A stretch of DNA of 64,000 nt from Verticillium longisporum (lineage: Eukaryota > Ascomycota > Sordariomycetes > Glomerellales > Plectosphaerellaceae). The notes under the pieces were generated by a model that saw only the letters and a list, made by a program, of their open reading frames with translations, had not been told where the DNA came from and did no database searches. The stretch lies in NCBI GenBank assembly GCA_019188255.1, contig JAETXT010000010.1, positions 558,001 through 622,000 of the forward strand, in the 5' to 3' direction. A program made the position numbers and the translations under genes. Below, piece by piece: positions 1 to 11,800 of the stretch (positions are counted from its first letter, which is position 1; every line of letters starts with the position of its first letter).

Positions 1-1035
1 CAAACCAGCCAGCAATACAAGGCCAGAGCTCGCGAAAGGTTGTCGGCCGTGCCCGGTCCGCCATGTTCACGATCTTCCCACCGCACTCTCCCGGGTGCAG
101 CGCCGCGTGGACGGATATCCTGCCGAGCGTCTGGCTCGATACAGGCGTGAACAGGGCATCAAATCCCGCTTCGCTGCCGGGGAACGGAACCTGGACGTCT
201 CCCGATGCTTCGTTGTTGAGGCGATACAGAGCGAGATACTGCGCCCAGTGGAGCGCCAGCGAAAAGGCCGAACCGTTGGGCGAGAAGCCGACGACGGCGT
301 CGGGACAGACCTCGGTCCACGTCCACGACCGGCCTCTGCTGGCTCTGGTGAGAATCTGTCGGAACCGCGGATAGGCGACTGTCTTGGCATAGTCCTCCGG
401 CAGCGTGTCGGCCATGGGCTCGACGAGCGGGGCCGTGAATGTGCCGCCGGGGTTGTAGATGCCGTAGCCCTTGGCTGGTCGTCAGTCGCTGGGGGTGTGG
501 GTTTTGACACAGCTTCAGGGACCTACTCTTGTGCCACCGGCGTAGACGATTGACTTGAGCTGGGGACACATCAGGTTGAGGGCGTCGGCGACGCACTGCA
601 TCATGCCGCAGTTCACGCGGCATTCTTCCATGTGGTCGTCGTTGACCGGGGAGAAGACTGTCCTCATGGTGTCAGAATGATGGTGGTGCGAGTGAAGCCA
701 TCATTTCTGTGTAGCATACCGAAATAAAAGGCGTGCGTGACGTTTTCGATGCCTGGTGCCTTCTCCCCAAGTTGACGCGCCAGAGCGTCCGCATCACCGT
801 CCAGCAGGTTAATCCCTGAAGCGATGTGTAGCTTGGGACGTGTGGTTGATGCAGCTGGCCAGTGCAACGCAGCCTCGGCGACTGGCCTGTTGACGACTGC
901 CGTGACTTGGGAGAAGGTCTGCGGCGCGGTGTATTCGGACAGAAGTTGGTCGACAGCAGCCCAGCCAAGCAGGCCTGCGGCGCCGAATACAAGGGCGTGG
1001 TTCTGGTCTGTCATGGCGTTGGAGAAATTGATCAT
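1..1035 (-). CDS. PRISE-type short-chain reductase (progesterone 5-beta-reductase/iridoid synthase-like), 3' end beyond window
   Basis: Three exons read on the minus strand: 1035-720, 657-527 and 469-1, with introns 658-719 and 470-526, both GT-AG and frame-consistent. The product starts with a Rossmann motif GAAGLLG and continues with HAFYFVFSP, then YAGGTRGYGIYNPGG, then GRSWTWTEVCPDAVVGFSPNG. This order is that of the PRISE/SDR family of NAD(P)H-dependent enone reductases, often found in fungal secondary metabolism. The start is the Met at 1035 or the one at 1014 just before the Rossmann strand. The reading frame is still open at base 1, so the C-terminus is missing. Substrate is unknown. 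Family assignment is good; the role is inferred only. Confidence 0.75.
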
Positions 1036-1337
1036 CTATGACAAGAAGATAATCTGGGTTAAATGATGTTTTTGCAGTGTTGCCGTTGAATAATTACATC
1101 CCAGGTCCGTAGGCGCTAGAGAAGCCTAAGGCGCTAGCGGCGATGATTCATAGTGAGCGGCCCACGGCCAGCGATCGCTTTCAGGGCCTGAAGACGCTGA
1201 AGCGGTGCTGTCGGGGCGAAAGAGGGCGCTACGTCCCCTGAAAGAAACGAAGACAACGCCATCTTTCGTTTCTATCCACTGGCTCTGGTCAATCCAAGCA
1301 ACAATGTTGGACCCAGCGACATGAATTGTCATCGATA

Positions 1338-2387
1338 TTATTCCAAGAGCAGAGCATCCCCAGACCCGAGATCCTCAAATCTACACGCCGGCTCCGCCCC
1401 CCGCAGACGCTGCTTCTCGGCCTCGACAGCATCCTGCAGCGTGAGCTGCTCCCGTTTGAGCAGCGGAGCCACGAGGCCCTTCCCCCGCTTGACCTCGTCG
1501 TGCGTCGCCACCCAATATCTCGCGCCGCTCTCGCCGACCGCGCGAATGCCGTTCAGCGCACCGAGGTTGAGCTGCCGCACCGAGCCCAGCGTGATGCTGT
1601 GCAGACCGTGCAGCAGGGCCAGTGTGCTGACGCCGGCCGCCTTGACGCTGGCGAGATCAGAGGCCTGCAGCCCGTGGGGCGTGTAGATGACGGCCTCGGG
1701 GCCCGATGCACCGGCGGCATCCGTCTCGAACGTGACCATGAGGGCCGAGTGGAAATAGAGGGGATTGCTCTCTGTGACGATCCGGCTGATGCCGAGCCAG
1801 GAGGGCAGACCTGGCGGGCGCGAGGCGTCCTGCCACGCTTTCGAGTCGCGGGAGAAGTGCGGCGTCGTGGTCACCGTGTCGAAATGGCCCCATGCGCGCA
1901 CCATCTTGGCGGCCTTGGTCGTCGCGATGATGGGGACCGACGACGGCAGCTCGAGGAGCGTTTCCTGGTGGCAGTGGTCTGTGAACTCGTGCGAGATGGC
2001 GACGGCATCGATAAAGGTACCAGGCCTTCCTTTCCCTCCTCCTCCTCCTCCTCCCTCATCACCAGCGTCGTCATCTGGCCTCTCGACGGATGCGACGAGT
2101 GAGTCAAGTTCGTCCGTGGTCTGGACGCTCGACGCGATGACGTGCCACTGCCTCGAGAACCACGATGCGACATCACACTGAGAGCCCCGAAGCCACGGGT
2201 CGATGAGCAGGTTGAAGCGGCTGCGGCCCGGTGGCGGTGTCTGGCCTTCTGGGTACGGCAGCTGCAGGAGCCACGTCGTGTCGGCGTTGAGGTGGATCAG
2301 GACTGGTCTGGCCGATTGCAGCGCCGCGCGCCATTGCGTCTTGTCGGTGATGTTGAACGTGTCCGCATTGGGGCGGTTGGCTTCCAT
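1338..2387 (-). CDS. metallo-beta-lactamase-fold-like protein, single exon
   Basis: A 349-residue product with no intron. The start is taken at the Met at 2387 (MEANRP); an upstream in-frame Met at 2531 would add a histidine-rich stretch that looks non-coding. The central motif SHEFTDHCHQET resembles the first metal-binding motif of UlaG-like metallo-beta-lactamase superfamily proteins, followed by a beta-rich C-terminal half (HSALMVTFET, AVIYTPHGLQ). A run of seven glycines encoded by CTC repeats at about 2037-2054 forms an internal linker. The canonical HxHxDH reads HEFTDH here, so one usual zinc ligand is Phe. Function is unknown; a hydrolase-like role is inferred from the fold only. Confidence 0.6.
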   Translation of the reverse strand: MEANRPNADTFNITDKTQWRAALQSARPVLIHLNADTTWLLQLPYPEGQTPPPGRSRFNLLIDPWLRGSQCDVASWFSRQWHVIASSVQTTDELDSLVASVERPDDDAGDEGGGGGGGKGRPGTFIDAVAISHEFTDHCHQETLLELPSSVPIIATTKAAKMVRAWGHFDTVTTTPHFSRDSKAWQDASRPPGLPSWLGISRIVTESNPLYFHSALMVTFETDAAGASGPEAVIYTPHGLQASDLASVKAAGVSTLALLHGLHSITLGSVRQLNLGALNGIRAVGESGARYWVATHDEVKRGKGLVAPLLKREQLTLQDAVEAEKQRLRGAEPACRFEDLGSGDALLLE

Positions 2388-2531
2388 CGGAGTAAGCAGC
2401 CTCTCGTCTTGTGGAACCAGAGACGGAATGAATACTTGGCCAAGTGCGGCGCAACACTGGTGGAAATGGGCAACGTGATGATGGGGTGATGTGCCCACGT
2501 GCGGGGTAACGTCGACGTGTCCCTTGCCCAA

Positions 2532-4390
2532 GGCCTTGCTGTACTCAGCAGGCCATCGCCTCGATTAGGCAACAAATTATGTGTAGCTGTCGTCCCACCA
2601 CGACTTCTGTTAGCTTAATTTCTTTGTTGAGAAAAACCACCGAGTCCTCGATTGCTTGCCTTCTAATGAGTACACGTAGAAGTCACGAAACAACCATGAC
2701 TATAATGCTGGCCGAGACTGATGTTGTGTTCCTTTACATGACTGAACGGCACGACATCCGAAAGTCGTATGTCCTTCACTTGGATTACACTTCAAGCTCC
2801 CTATCGTGACCAGAGGTTCACATCGTGGCCTGTTTTCCCTTTTGCCTTTTCGTGCCCATGTTTACGACAAGCTCCTTACGATGCGATGTAGCGTACTGAA
2901 GTCGGTTAAATTCAACATCTTGACCTTCAATGAACTTGATTTGCTCGTACATTTGACTTTTCTCCCCATATGATCAGTCGTATACATGGTAGCTGGAGCG
3001 CTGTCTCGGCATACCATGTAGACCCATACGGAGCTGTCCGAGGCCTGGTTCCATCCTGAATTCCTCTCTTGATACAGAGAGTCACCGCAAACTCCGCGGC
3101 CCAAACTCCGGGCTGAGCACGACTCGCCACAGGCAACAGCGAGGCCGTCCGCTGCAGCCAGAGCGCCCCCTGCCACCTTGTTTTCCGCGGCCTCGGACAT
3201 TCTCCGACCACCCAGCACAGGCCCCCCGACCCGCTTGACAGACGAAACTGACAAAAGTGCCAATCTGACACGGCCGCCGCAGCGCGTGCCTCCAGCACCC
3301 CGCATGCCCAGACACGGAAGTTCCTCCCAGACGCCTGTACTGCAGAAGGATCGCGCGACGGCGGCCCCGCAATTCGCGGGATCACGAAAAGATCGGCAGC
3401 GGCCGCCCCCGCTTCCGGGCCGCCTCGTAAGGCAGAGCGAGAGCGGGTCAGTGCCGGCGCTACGTAGCATGCCACGCCCCCGGGGGAATGGGCCGGTCCG
3501 CCATGGGGGGGGGGGGGGGGGGGGGCACGCAAAACCTGCTGGTCGATGAATCTTGATGCCGTTTTCGGCCGGCTTGCGTCTTGACTGCATTGTCCCATTG
3601 GTGCGCATATGTGCCGTCGCAACATTGTATGGGGAATATACGAATGTTGCCATGTCTTGCTTCGCCTGTCCCCACTCGAGACGCTGTGAGTTCGTTGGCT
3701 ATGGCTTGGTGACAGTTGGTTGACCCCCTCGGCTGCCTTCAACTCCTCCTCTTGACATGGCTTTGACTATACGAGTCGTCATTGCGTCTAGCTCACTCCT
3801 GCTGCTCTGATGTTTGGTGAAGAAAACGGGCCTCGGACATAGCTGCTCATATTTTGGCGAAGGACGAGACCAACCCTTAGAGGCATGGAAGTCTGACTGG
3901 ACGCCCCTTTCAACAATACTGACAGCGCAGAATGCAGCCCTAGCCGGCGAAGATCAACAAAATAGTCCTGTATCTGCCAAGAGTGACAATGTCAGATGAT
4001 GACGAGAAACAAAGTCCAATCACGTCCGGCAGTGGCGGCAACAAAACTGGCAAATGCGTCTATGACTGTTCCGTCTGCGTGTTGTGCTCTTCTGCCAAGG
4101 AGGCGCACTGGTGGAGTTTCGAATCCTACGGCAATCGTTTCCTCTTGCGCTACTTTTTCCGCCGTTCCCAGTACTACTCCTCATGTTGCGATGCATGAAA
4201 CTGGTGATGCGGCTTCTGTTTGGCCCTCTATGCGGCCATGAACTGATCCATAGCTAGACGTAACAGGAAGCTGAACCTTTTTGATGACGGACGTAGAGTT
4301 ACGGGCCAAGACATGTGACAAGACAAATCTGACATCGTCCGAGGACCAGGTTGGATACTGGCTTGAGGCATGTCGACGAGGGCGTCGAAA
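2532..4390. other. intergenic, no supported gene
   Basis: No recognisable protein family appears on either strand. Two long open minus-strand frames between 2862 and 3742 overlap each other and exist because the stretch is GC-rich. They show no domain, and one crosses the G21 homopolymer. Confidence 0.5.
3505..3525. repeat. G21 homopolymer run
   Basis: Twenty-one consecutive G on the plus strand in non-coding DNA. The run could form a quadruplex or be a length-variable microsatellite, and its exact length is doubtful in any assembly. Confidence 0.95.
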
Positions 4391-4393
4391 AGG

Positions 4394-4400
4394 TATAAAT
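4394..4400 (+). promoter_or_regulatory. TATA box of the cysteine-rich peptide gene
   Basis: A TATAAAT element lies about 140 bp upstream of the ATG at 4536. A CT-rich leader with CCTCTCTTCC follows it. This is typical of a strongly expressed fungal secreted-protein promoter. The transcription start site is not determined. Confidence 0.55.
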
Positions 4401-4535
4401 GCAGGAGCCGTCGTCTCCTCTGTGATCTAACATATCCTCTCTTCCTCACGCTCAACACGATCACATTCACAGACTACCAAGCCCTCCAGACCATACACAG
4501 AACCAACCAAAGTCTACCCTTTTCAACACATCAAA

Positions 4536-4806
4536 ATGAAGGCCGCCACCGTCATCGCCACCATCTTCGCCGGAGTCGTCATGGCTTCTCCCGTCGCCAA
4601 CAAGGCCAGCGGGGCCAGCGAGGCCAACATTGAGAAGCGCTGCCTCTACGACAGCTGCCAGGACTGCTACAGCGCCACTCCTCCCCAGGGTCCCGGCGGC
4701 ATTGGCGCCTCGACTGGCCAGTAAGTTTTCTCTGAGCATAGGAATTCTTCAGCATGAGTACTCACAGTTTCAAAGCCTCATCTACTGCGCCACCTCCTGC
4801 TGCTAG
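4536..4806 (+). CDS. small secreted cysteine-rich peptide precursor with Kex2 site
   Basis: Exons 4536-4720 and 4776-4806 (55-bp intron GTAAGT...AAAG) give a 71-residue precursor. Residues 1-17 form a signal peptide (MKAATVIATIFAGVVMA). A short pro-segment ends in the dibasic KR at 34-35, a Kex2-type cleavage site. The mature part is 36 residues with six cysteines at 36, 41, 44, 66, 70 and 71, pattern C-x4-C-x2-C-x21-C-x3-C-C, with a Gly/Pro-rich loop between. Reading through the intron would end after TGQ and lose the last three cysteines, so the spliced form is strongly preferred. A TATA box precedes the gene. It resembles effector or antimicrobial-type peptides, but I recognise no named family. 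Confidence 0.8.
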
Positions 4807-5781
4807 AAACCGTCAAATAATGGACCTGCCAGGATATTGGGCCAGCTTCATACTCAGGGCGACCAGGGGTCAGGACGGATCGCTACAAGACTTTGAAGTG
4901 GGGTATGAGGTAACCCATCAGGCTAGATTGCTTAGCTTCAATATCAAGACCAGTTGCCTCAGTTCTCACGGCCTATAAATGCTTCCAAAGCATTGAAAGG
5001 AATTATGTTATGGTAAAAACTGTCCTTCAAGTTGTCCCCGTGGCATGACATGCGGAAAACCCGAATAGTGACCATTTCACGTCTCTCGAGTGCTATAAGA
5101 CAGACACAGTGGTGGGCTACAGCTGAGCTGTGCACATTCCTCGTCATCTGATCTATATGCTGCCCTCTATGCATCATCGAGCAGGCTCACTGACCTAAAG
5201 CCATCGCCGACCCTTCTGCGAAACTCCAAATCTCCATGCAACCCCACATCCAATCCCCGAACAGGCGCCTCGGCCCCCTTCTTTTGGGGAATCCCTGGCT
5301 GCCTCCGCACCAAGACATGTCTCCCCGCGGTGGGACGCGGTCCGGAAGCTGATCCCACGCATCACATGGGCCTGTGAACTTCCCGCATTGAAATTCCGGA
5401 CGCTCGCTCTCCGAAACCTACCCAAGCTATCAGCGGAGAGCCACGCTCAGCCCACCCCGTCTTCCCTCCGCAATTGGTGACATTTGGTTCATTAGCCAGA
5501 ATGCACCTCGTTCTTCAAGGTGCGCTATCCTCTTTGGGCCGACGGCTGCCAGGCTGCGATGGTCCGAAGCATCAAGATGCCACCTTTCCTCGGAGCTCAT
5601 CCGAGCTTTATCTTGTCGCAAGGGGCATTGCATTGTCCAGCGCAACTTGCTCTTCTTCCTTCACTGTCAATCGCTTCCGAAGCAAACTTTGCAGCCAACA
5701 AAACCAACCGTTGCCAGACTATCGCTTCAGTAGACACCAGACAAAGCCAGAGAGTGGTACACACGTGCCTACGCCAGCAAC
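4807..5781. other. intergenic, no supported gene
   Basis: It holds the 3' flank of the cysteine-rich peptide gene and the promoter and leader of the TPR-SET gene. Short open frames on both strands show no recognisable domain. Confidence 0.5.
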
Positions 5782-8192
5782 ATGTCGGGAACTCAGACGG
5801 AAACGCTGGTCCAGCTTCCCATCCATGATGATGGCGTCGACACCAGTGACGCGGACGGCGAGAAACCGATCAAGGTCGACTTTGATCTCCAGATTGGTGT
5901 CGAGGAGATTCTCGTCGACGTCGATCCCAGTGTCTCTCTCGAGTTTCTACAGCGAGCGAATGCCCTCGCAGGAAAGCGCCCGCCTCATGTCCCAACCAAG
6001 GAGTGGCTCGTCAACACGCACAATGAGCACGTGCAGAAATTCCAAGCCGCAATGGTCGGACAGACAAATGTGCCGAGGATGGTAAAGAAGGTCATTCTGG
6101 CCCTCTCATACGCGCCATCAACAACACCCATCAAGGACCTCGAGACTGTACGTTCAGAACACACGCCTCTGTGACTGGCGCTCTTTTTTAACATCACAAC
6201 AGATGCCGCTCAATGAGTTGCTCGTCGAGAATCACCACGAAGAGAAGAAACTTATCGTCAGGACAATAACACCACCTTACCAAGGCGCCGGAGTCGTAAC
6301 TATCGTGGAGGACGAATTTGGTAACGTTGAGAAGCTGGGAATCTACAACCAGGGAGACTCCAGCATACTCAATGCCGTGCCAGAGGGTTCTGTTGTGCTT
6401 ATCAAGGAACCATATTACAAATTCAGCGGCAACCATGATTTCATGATTTGCGTCGATCACCCTTCAGACGCCATTCTTCTGCGCCAAGGGCCCGACGATG
6501 AGTTGATTCCAGAAGTCTTCCGAACTGGTGAAGAGCTCAAAGAGGCGCCTCAGTGGAGAGAAGCTGGCGACAAGGCATATATGGCGAGGAATTATCCCTT
6601 GGCCATGGCCAAGTGAGTCCCCCTTACTTTGGGTAGAAACTCGTACACGCATGTGCTAATCGTCATCTGCCAGCTACACGAGAGCCCTCGAATTGGCCCC
6701 TGCGGACGATGAGAAGTTCAGATCCGACTTGTGCTTGAAGAGGGCCGGTGTTCAGCTCACACTAAAGTGTTACGACGGCGCCATGGCCGATGCCCTCGCC
6801 TCTCTTGGAGGTCCCACAGACTGGAAGTCCTACTTCATCGCCGCGCGCGCAGCCTACGAACTCACATTCTTCGATGTCAGTAAGCAGCACTTTGAGGCGT
6901 CCATTGCCATTAAGCCCCCAACACCTCAGATTGAGAAGGAGTACAAGAGATGCCTGGCGCGCGTGGATGAGTCTGAGAACGGCAACTACGACTTTGCGAC
7001 AATCGCTCAGTCCGTAACCTCCAAAAACATCCACCTTGACAAGGCAAGTTACATCACGAAGACTGAGGTCCGCGATTCACCACACCACGGTCGCGGCCTC
7101 TTCGCTACACGCGACATTAAAGCAGGCGAGATTATCTACGCGGAAAAGTCGACATGCGTGCCCAACGAGTTTCACCCCGAACCCAACGCCGCCGCTGCCT
7201 ACGCCCAGCTCGTCGAGCGCTGCAACGACAACCCCTCTGTGCACGAGAAGGTGCTTGGCCTCTACGGCGGAACGTACAAGCGCAGCGGCCGCGAGAGCGA
7301 GGTCATTGATGGCAAGCATGTCGTCGATGTCTACCTCCTGGAGTCGATTCGTCGCAAGAACTGCTTCAGCGGAACACACGTATCCGCTCAGGCTGCCAAC
7401 GCCAACTGGGACATGTGGAAGCAGGGTATGAGCCGAGGCCTCTGGGTCTACTCCGCCTATTCCAACCACTCGTGCCAGCCCAACTCGAACCGGTCCTTTG
7501 TTGGAGACATGCTCATCTCCATTGCTGTCGTCGACATTCCTGCCGGCACCGAGATCACGCAGATCTACCTGCCCCCAAAGGCCGCCTACCTCCAGCGTCT
7601 TGAACAGTACCGCAAGAGTTGGGGCTTCAAGTGCGCGTGTGACATGTGCGCCGGCGAAGGCAAGAGCCCTAAGGAGATGCACGAGAAGCGCATCGCCGCA
7701 TTGCGCGAGCTGGAGGCGAATTTGCGCAAGAAGAACATGAGCGCTCGCGTCTACCAGTCCGATGCCATGATTCGAGAAATTGAACGCCTTCACAAACGGC
7801 TCGACAACCTCTTTGAGCCAGAGATCTACAGGACGCTTCCTCGCATGATGATGATCTGGCCCTCCATGTGGTTCATGGAGGTGTACCGCACCAGGAAGGC
7901 CTGGAAGAAGGCCATTAAGTGGGCGTTGGAGGTGCTGCGCAACTTTGGGTTCATCGACCCGCTGAGGAACATGGACGGCGAGGTTGGCGGTGACGAGTCG
8001 ACGCTGTGGGTCTTCAAGTCGCAGACGGGTGTGGTGACGTTTGAGACGATCAAGGCGCTGAAGGTGCTTGCTGAAGGGTACTGGGCGCTCGGGGAGACGG
8101 TCCTTCAGAGGCAGGCGACGGCGGCGGCCAAGATTGCGCTCAAGTGTATGGTGGGCTTTGTGACGGAGGAGACATATCGGTCTTTCAACTGA
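5782..8192 (+). CDS. TPR and SET domain protein (SMYD-like putative lysine methyltransferase)
   Basis: Exons 5782-6147, 6203-6612 and 6674-8192 with introns of 55 and 61 bp give 764 residues, and phases match at both junctions. Residues of about 230-340 look like TPR helices (WREAGDKAYMARNYPLA, YTRALELAP). The SET domain begins near residue 395 with HGRGLFATRDIKAGEIIYAE, contains the conserved YSNHSCQPNSN near 520, and ends with the cysteine cluster CACDMC near 580. These are the S-adenosylmethionine and substrate-binding elements of SET methyltransferases. The usual GEEI..Y segment reads GTEITQIYLP. The TPR-first layout is common in fungal SET proteins of unknown target. Histone or non-histone substrate cannot be told from sequence. 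Confidence 0.9.
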
Positions 8193-8316
8193 GACTTCGG
8201 AGCATAACGTGGGCACAAATCAGGACTGGTTGAGTAGCAACATGGGATATTGCACTGGCGTTTAACGGGTTGAGGTTTGTAGAAATTCTATTGCTCTGTT
8301 CACTTACAATTGGCTA

Positions 8317-8860
8317 TCAGTCACTGTCACCCTCGTGGGCCTCATCTTCTTCGCCGTGGTCGCTGTCCTTTCTCGATCTTTACAAGGCAACTTCCTATCA
8401 AAGCTATAGATGGCCTCCAACCTGGCCTCGTCTCCACTCTTCGTGTTCAGTAGCTGGACGACGAGTGCGTCAACCGCGGGATTGTTCCTCTTAGCATAGT
8501 CGTAAAGCGTCAGTGTGACCAGATTCGGAGGTAGCGCATTGACAAGACGATCAGGCGGCTCCCACGCAAGCTCAGTGAACAGTGAACCACACCCATCACT
8601 TCGTGCACCGAGATATACCTTCACGTCCAATAATAGTATCTCCAGCGTTTCAAATCCACGTAGAGATCCGATTCCGTGGTTGTAAAATTTGGTGTTTGGC
8701 TGATCCGCTGTGTGCCGCGGTCCGCTGCACTGAGCGTCATCAATCCAGTACCAGTAGTCCATCTGATTCTTATAGAACTCATCTTCACCGCCGTCCAGCT
8801 GATCAAACTTGTTCTCGTCCGGAAGATCCTCGTGCTCATTACTTGGCAGTCTTGGTTGCC
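8317..8860 (-). pseudogene. C-terminal fragment of an unassigned (possibly F-box/LRR-like) protein
   Basis: A coding-like minus-strand stretch begins inside the last exon of the ABC transporter, in a different frame, and runs [17 protein letters not shown], then FETLEILLLDVKVYL, then LPPNLVTLTLYDYAK. The style is that of fungal F-box-type hypothetical proteins, but I cannot name a family. An acidic tail (EEDEAHEGDSD, stop at 8317-8319) lies in the next frame and is reached if one A is missing in the run at about 8371. No start or upstream exon is visible, because the region above is the ABC gene. It is probably a truncated remnant, or a gene whose 5' part was displaced. Confidence 0.4.
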
Positions 8861-11800
8861 TTTGTTCTGAGCTTCATCATCAGGAGCACCAAGCCATACG
8901 AGCTGATACAAAATAAGGCCGTAATACCTACCTGGTCAACAGGATTAGTCACATGCATTACTCTTCCGGCCTTTTGAACTTACGTCTCTCCATCCGTAGT
9001 ATTTTCCGTTGATGTTCATGGTCCGCAGATAGTCTGCGCCTGTGCTATAGGGACAGTATGCACAGCTGGTCTCATTGGTGATATCGGTAACATATCCTGC
9101 ATTGATGGCCAAGAACTCATCCATGTACTCCCCACAGGTCGTGTTCTGGGGCAGATCGATGTGAGTCAGCTCGGAAGCCTTGCACTCTACTTCAACATCC
9201 CAGATAACGGGCTGGAGCAGTGCACCCATGAGATATGTGAAGGGATTCAAGTAGTACAGCCAGTAGCGCCAGAAAGCTTGTATGCGCGCATATGGCACAA
9301 CTACTCCACAGAAGTTGATCAGAGCGGTTCCGACTATCAGGGGATTTGCAAGAGCAGCAAAGTACTCGTTCGGGCTGTAAGCTGCAATTGCTTGTGCGAT
9401 TGAGGTGTACAAGAACTCGTAAACTGGAAAGATCACATTAATTATCAGTGTGCATCAAATGGAAGGTTTCCTAGACTCACGGATCATTTCAAGATATACC
9501 TGGCCAGAAATGCTGGCTTCCACGGGAAACCCAGCGGTGAAATACCAGCAAGCAAAGTACAGGGTTCCGCATAAGATGAGAAGGGGTATCTCGGAGTTGA
9601 GCTGCGCCATAATGAAGGCAAACCAGTGATAAGTTTTGGACTTCTTTTCTCGGGTCTCGAAGATGTCTCTGTTGCGGAGGAACAGTGGTTGAAGCTGGTT
9701 AATGCATCCAGGGGCGACAAAGACAAAGTTGAAGACGGCCATCAACCGAAGCTGCAAATCGAACAAGCCGTCTCCAATCATCCAATATGTGAAACCGCCA
9801 AAGAGGGAGTTGCTGACGTGCAAACCAATTTTGTTCCAGACGTAGTCTGGATTCCGCCAGAGTGCAACCATTTGGCGCCTGGTTACCAGACGAACTTGAT
9901 AGAATAGAGGCGCGGCGAAGTCCAAGATGTCGTCATTGTTTTTCTCGTCCTCGTCCGAAATCTGAGTGCCGCTGATATGGAAGTTACCCGGTTTGTTCAG
10001 ATGCTCCAGTTCTTGCATCGCTGATATTCTCTCTTGCGAATCAATCCAGGTCTGCGCCCAGTCGATTTCAGGTCCAAACCTTCCTTGTACAACATCAACA
10101 ATATGCTCAGCGGGGTTTGCATCCAAATCACATGGAGCGCCGTTTCTAGAAAAGTAATCCAGAACTATGTCGGAGTTCTTTCCGGTGGGACCAAAATAAG
10201 TCGTCTTCCCCCCTTTGTGAGCAGAAGAAGCACATCAAAAGCCTCAAATAAGGCGGCGGAGGGTTGGTGGATCGTGCAAATGATGGTTTGGCCAGAGGCT
10301 GCGAGTCTTCGCATGAATCGACAGATTTGGTAGGCCGACTGGCCGTCTAATCCAGATGTCGGCTCATCCAAAAACAGTAGCGAGGGTTTGGCAACAAGCT
10401 CCGTAGCCAGTGTCAGGCGTTTTCTCTGTTCGATTGATAACCCAGAGCCAGGATCTATGTAGCTGATCAGATCTTGTAGTTCAAAATAGGGATTTCAACT
10501 TACTGCCGACAAGGGCGTGCTTGAGAGACGTTAGTTCGAGCAGGTCCATGATGTGTTGAACGTGTTGGACCTTGTCACTGTCCGGGGTGCCAAAGCTTTG
10601 TCGCAATCTAGCAGAAAACAGCAAAGACTCCAAGACGGTGGCGGTGGGTTCGTGGACATCATTCTGCTCACAGTATCCTGTCGTTCTCTGGAAGCTGATC
10701 CCTTGCGGCTTGCCGTTGACCATAATACTACCTTCGATCCTGCCACCATCCTTACGCTGCGCGAGCACATCCATGAGTGTCGTTTTCCCGGCGCCGGAGC
10801 TTCCCATGAGGGCCACCAGTTGCCCCGGTTTGACGAATCCCGACACGTCTTTTAGGAGCTGCTTTCGCGGCCTTGGTGACGAACATAGTAGCTGATGTCC
10901 TTGAATGTGAAAACAGTTTGTACAAGATGCGATGTCTTGTTTTCTGATTCACAGTCGGAAGTAGCAGGCTGGCGTTTGGCAGCCTCTTCGCTGTCCTGAA
11001 GTCGAGACATCTCCTTCCGCTGGTTGCGTCGGTGGAATAAGATACTAGAGCCGGTATCCCTGTGGATGTTGAGTTCGGAAGCCAACGCGGTTAAGAGGGC
11101 AAATAGAAACCAGAAAGCAACCAGGATCCCAACATTGCGCCAGATCTCGGACACCATTGCGCGATACTGCACCTGGAGGAAGGACTCGCCGTCAATCAGT
11201 TGCAAAGCAGGGGCAGAGCCTGCGACAGTGCAGCTTCTGTAAGCGCTCTCGTTATACGTGCTACCAAACGGTACGTATTGTGGCTCGACACATGTCAAAG
11301 TCATTGTGCCCATTTCGCTAGCCAGAACGGCATTGAAGGCGTATGCCGCCGGGTTGATGTACCAGATCCAGCGGAACCACGGGTGAATGCTGGCAACAGG
11401 AATGAGATATCCTGGTTGTCTTTTTAGCGCAAACGAATCTCTGCAAACTTCGTCAGGTGGAAACCAACCTCCGTAAACCATCATCGCCATGATAACCCAT
11501 CCGCTAATCTGCGACGCGAACCCAAAGTGCCTACAACAAGCTCCGATCATCCTGAAGAGTGAAGTGAAGCACAGCGTCGCCAAGACATAAATCAGCCAAT
11601 TCGTGAAAAACTTGCCAGCTTCATGTTGGAGGCCCACCATGAAGTAAAAGATAATATGAAATAGAGTGAACAAGGCCACGACAAGCGGTATGTCGGTTAT
11701 AACACAAGCCATGGCGTGAGCAGCAGGCCTATGAAATGCAAGTCGCTTGTGGCGCGCAATGATAGGTCGACCTGTGAATGACACTGTCGTCTCGGACAAT

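Noticed and set aside
1126..1332. Short minus-strand frame of 68 codons
   Set aside because: No motif and no upstream signals; below what I can support.
2862..3742. Two overlapping long minus-strand open frames (263 and 271 codons)
   Set aside because: They overlap in different frames, have no domain, and one reads through the G21 run as poly-Pro; GC-rich chance frames.
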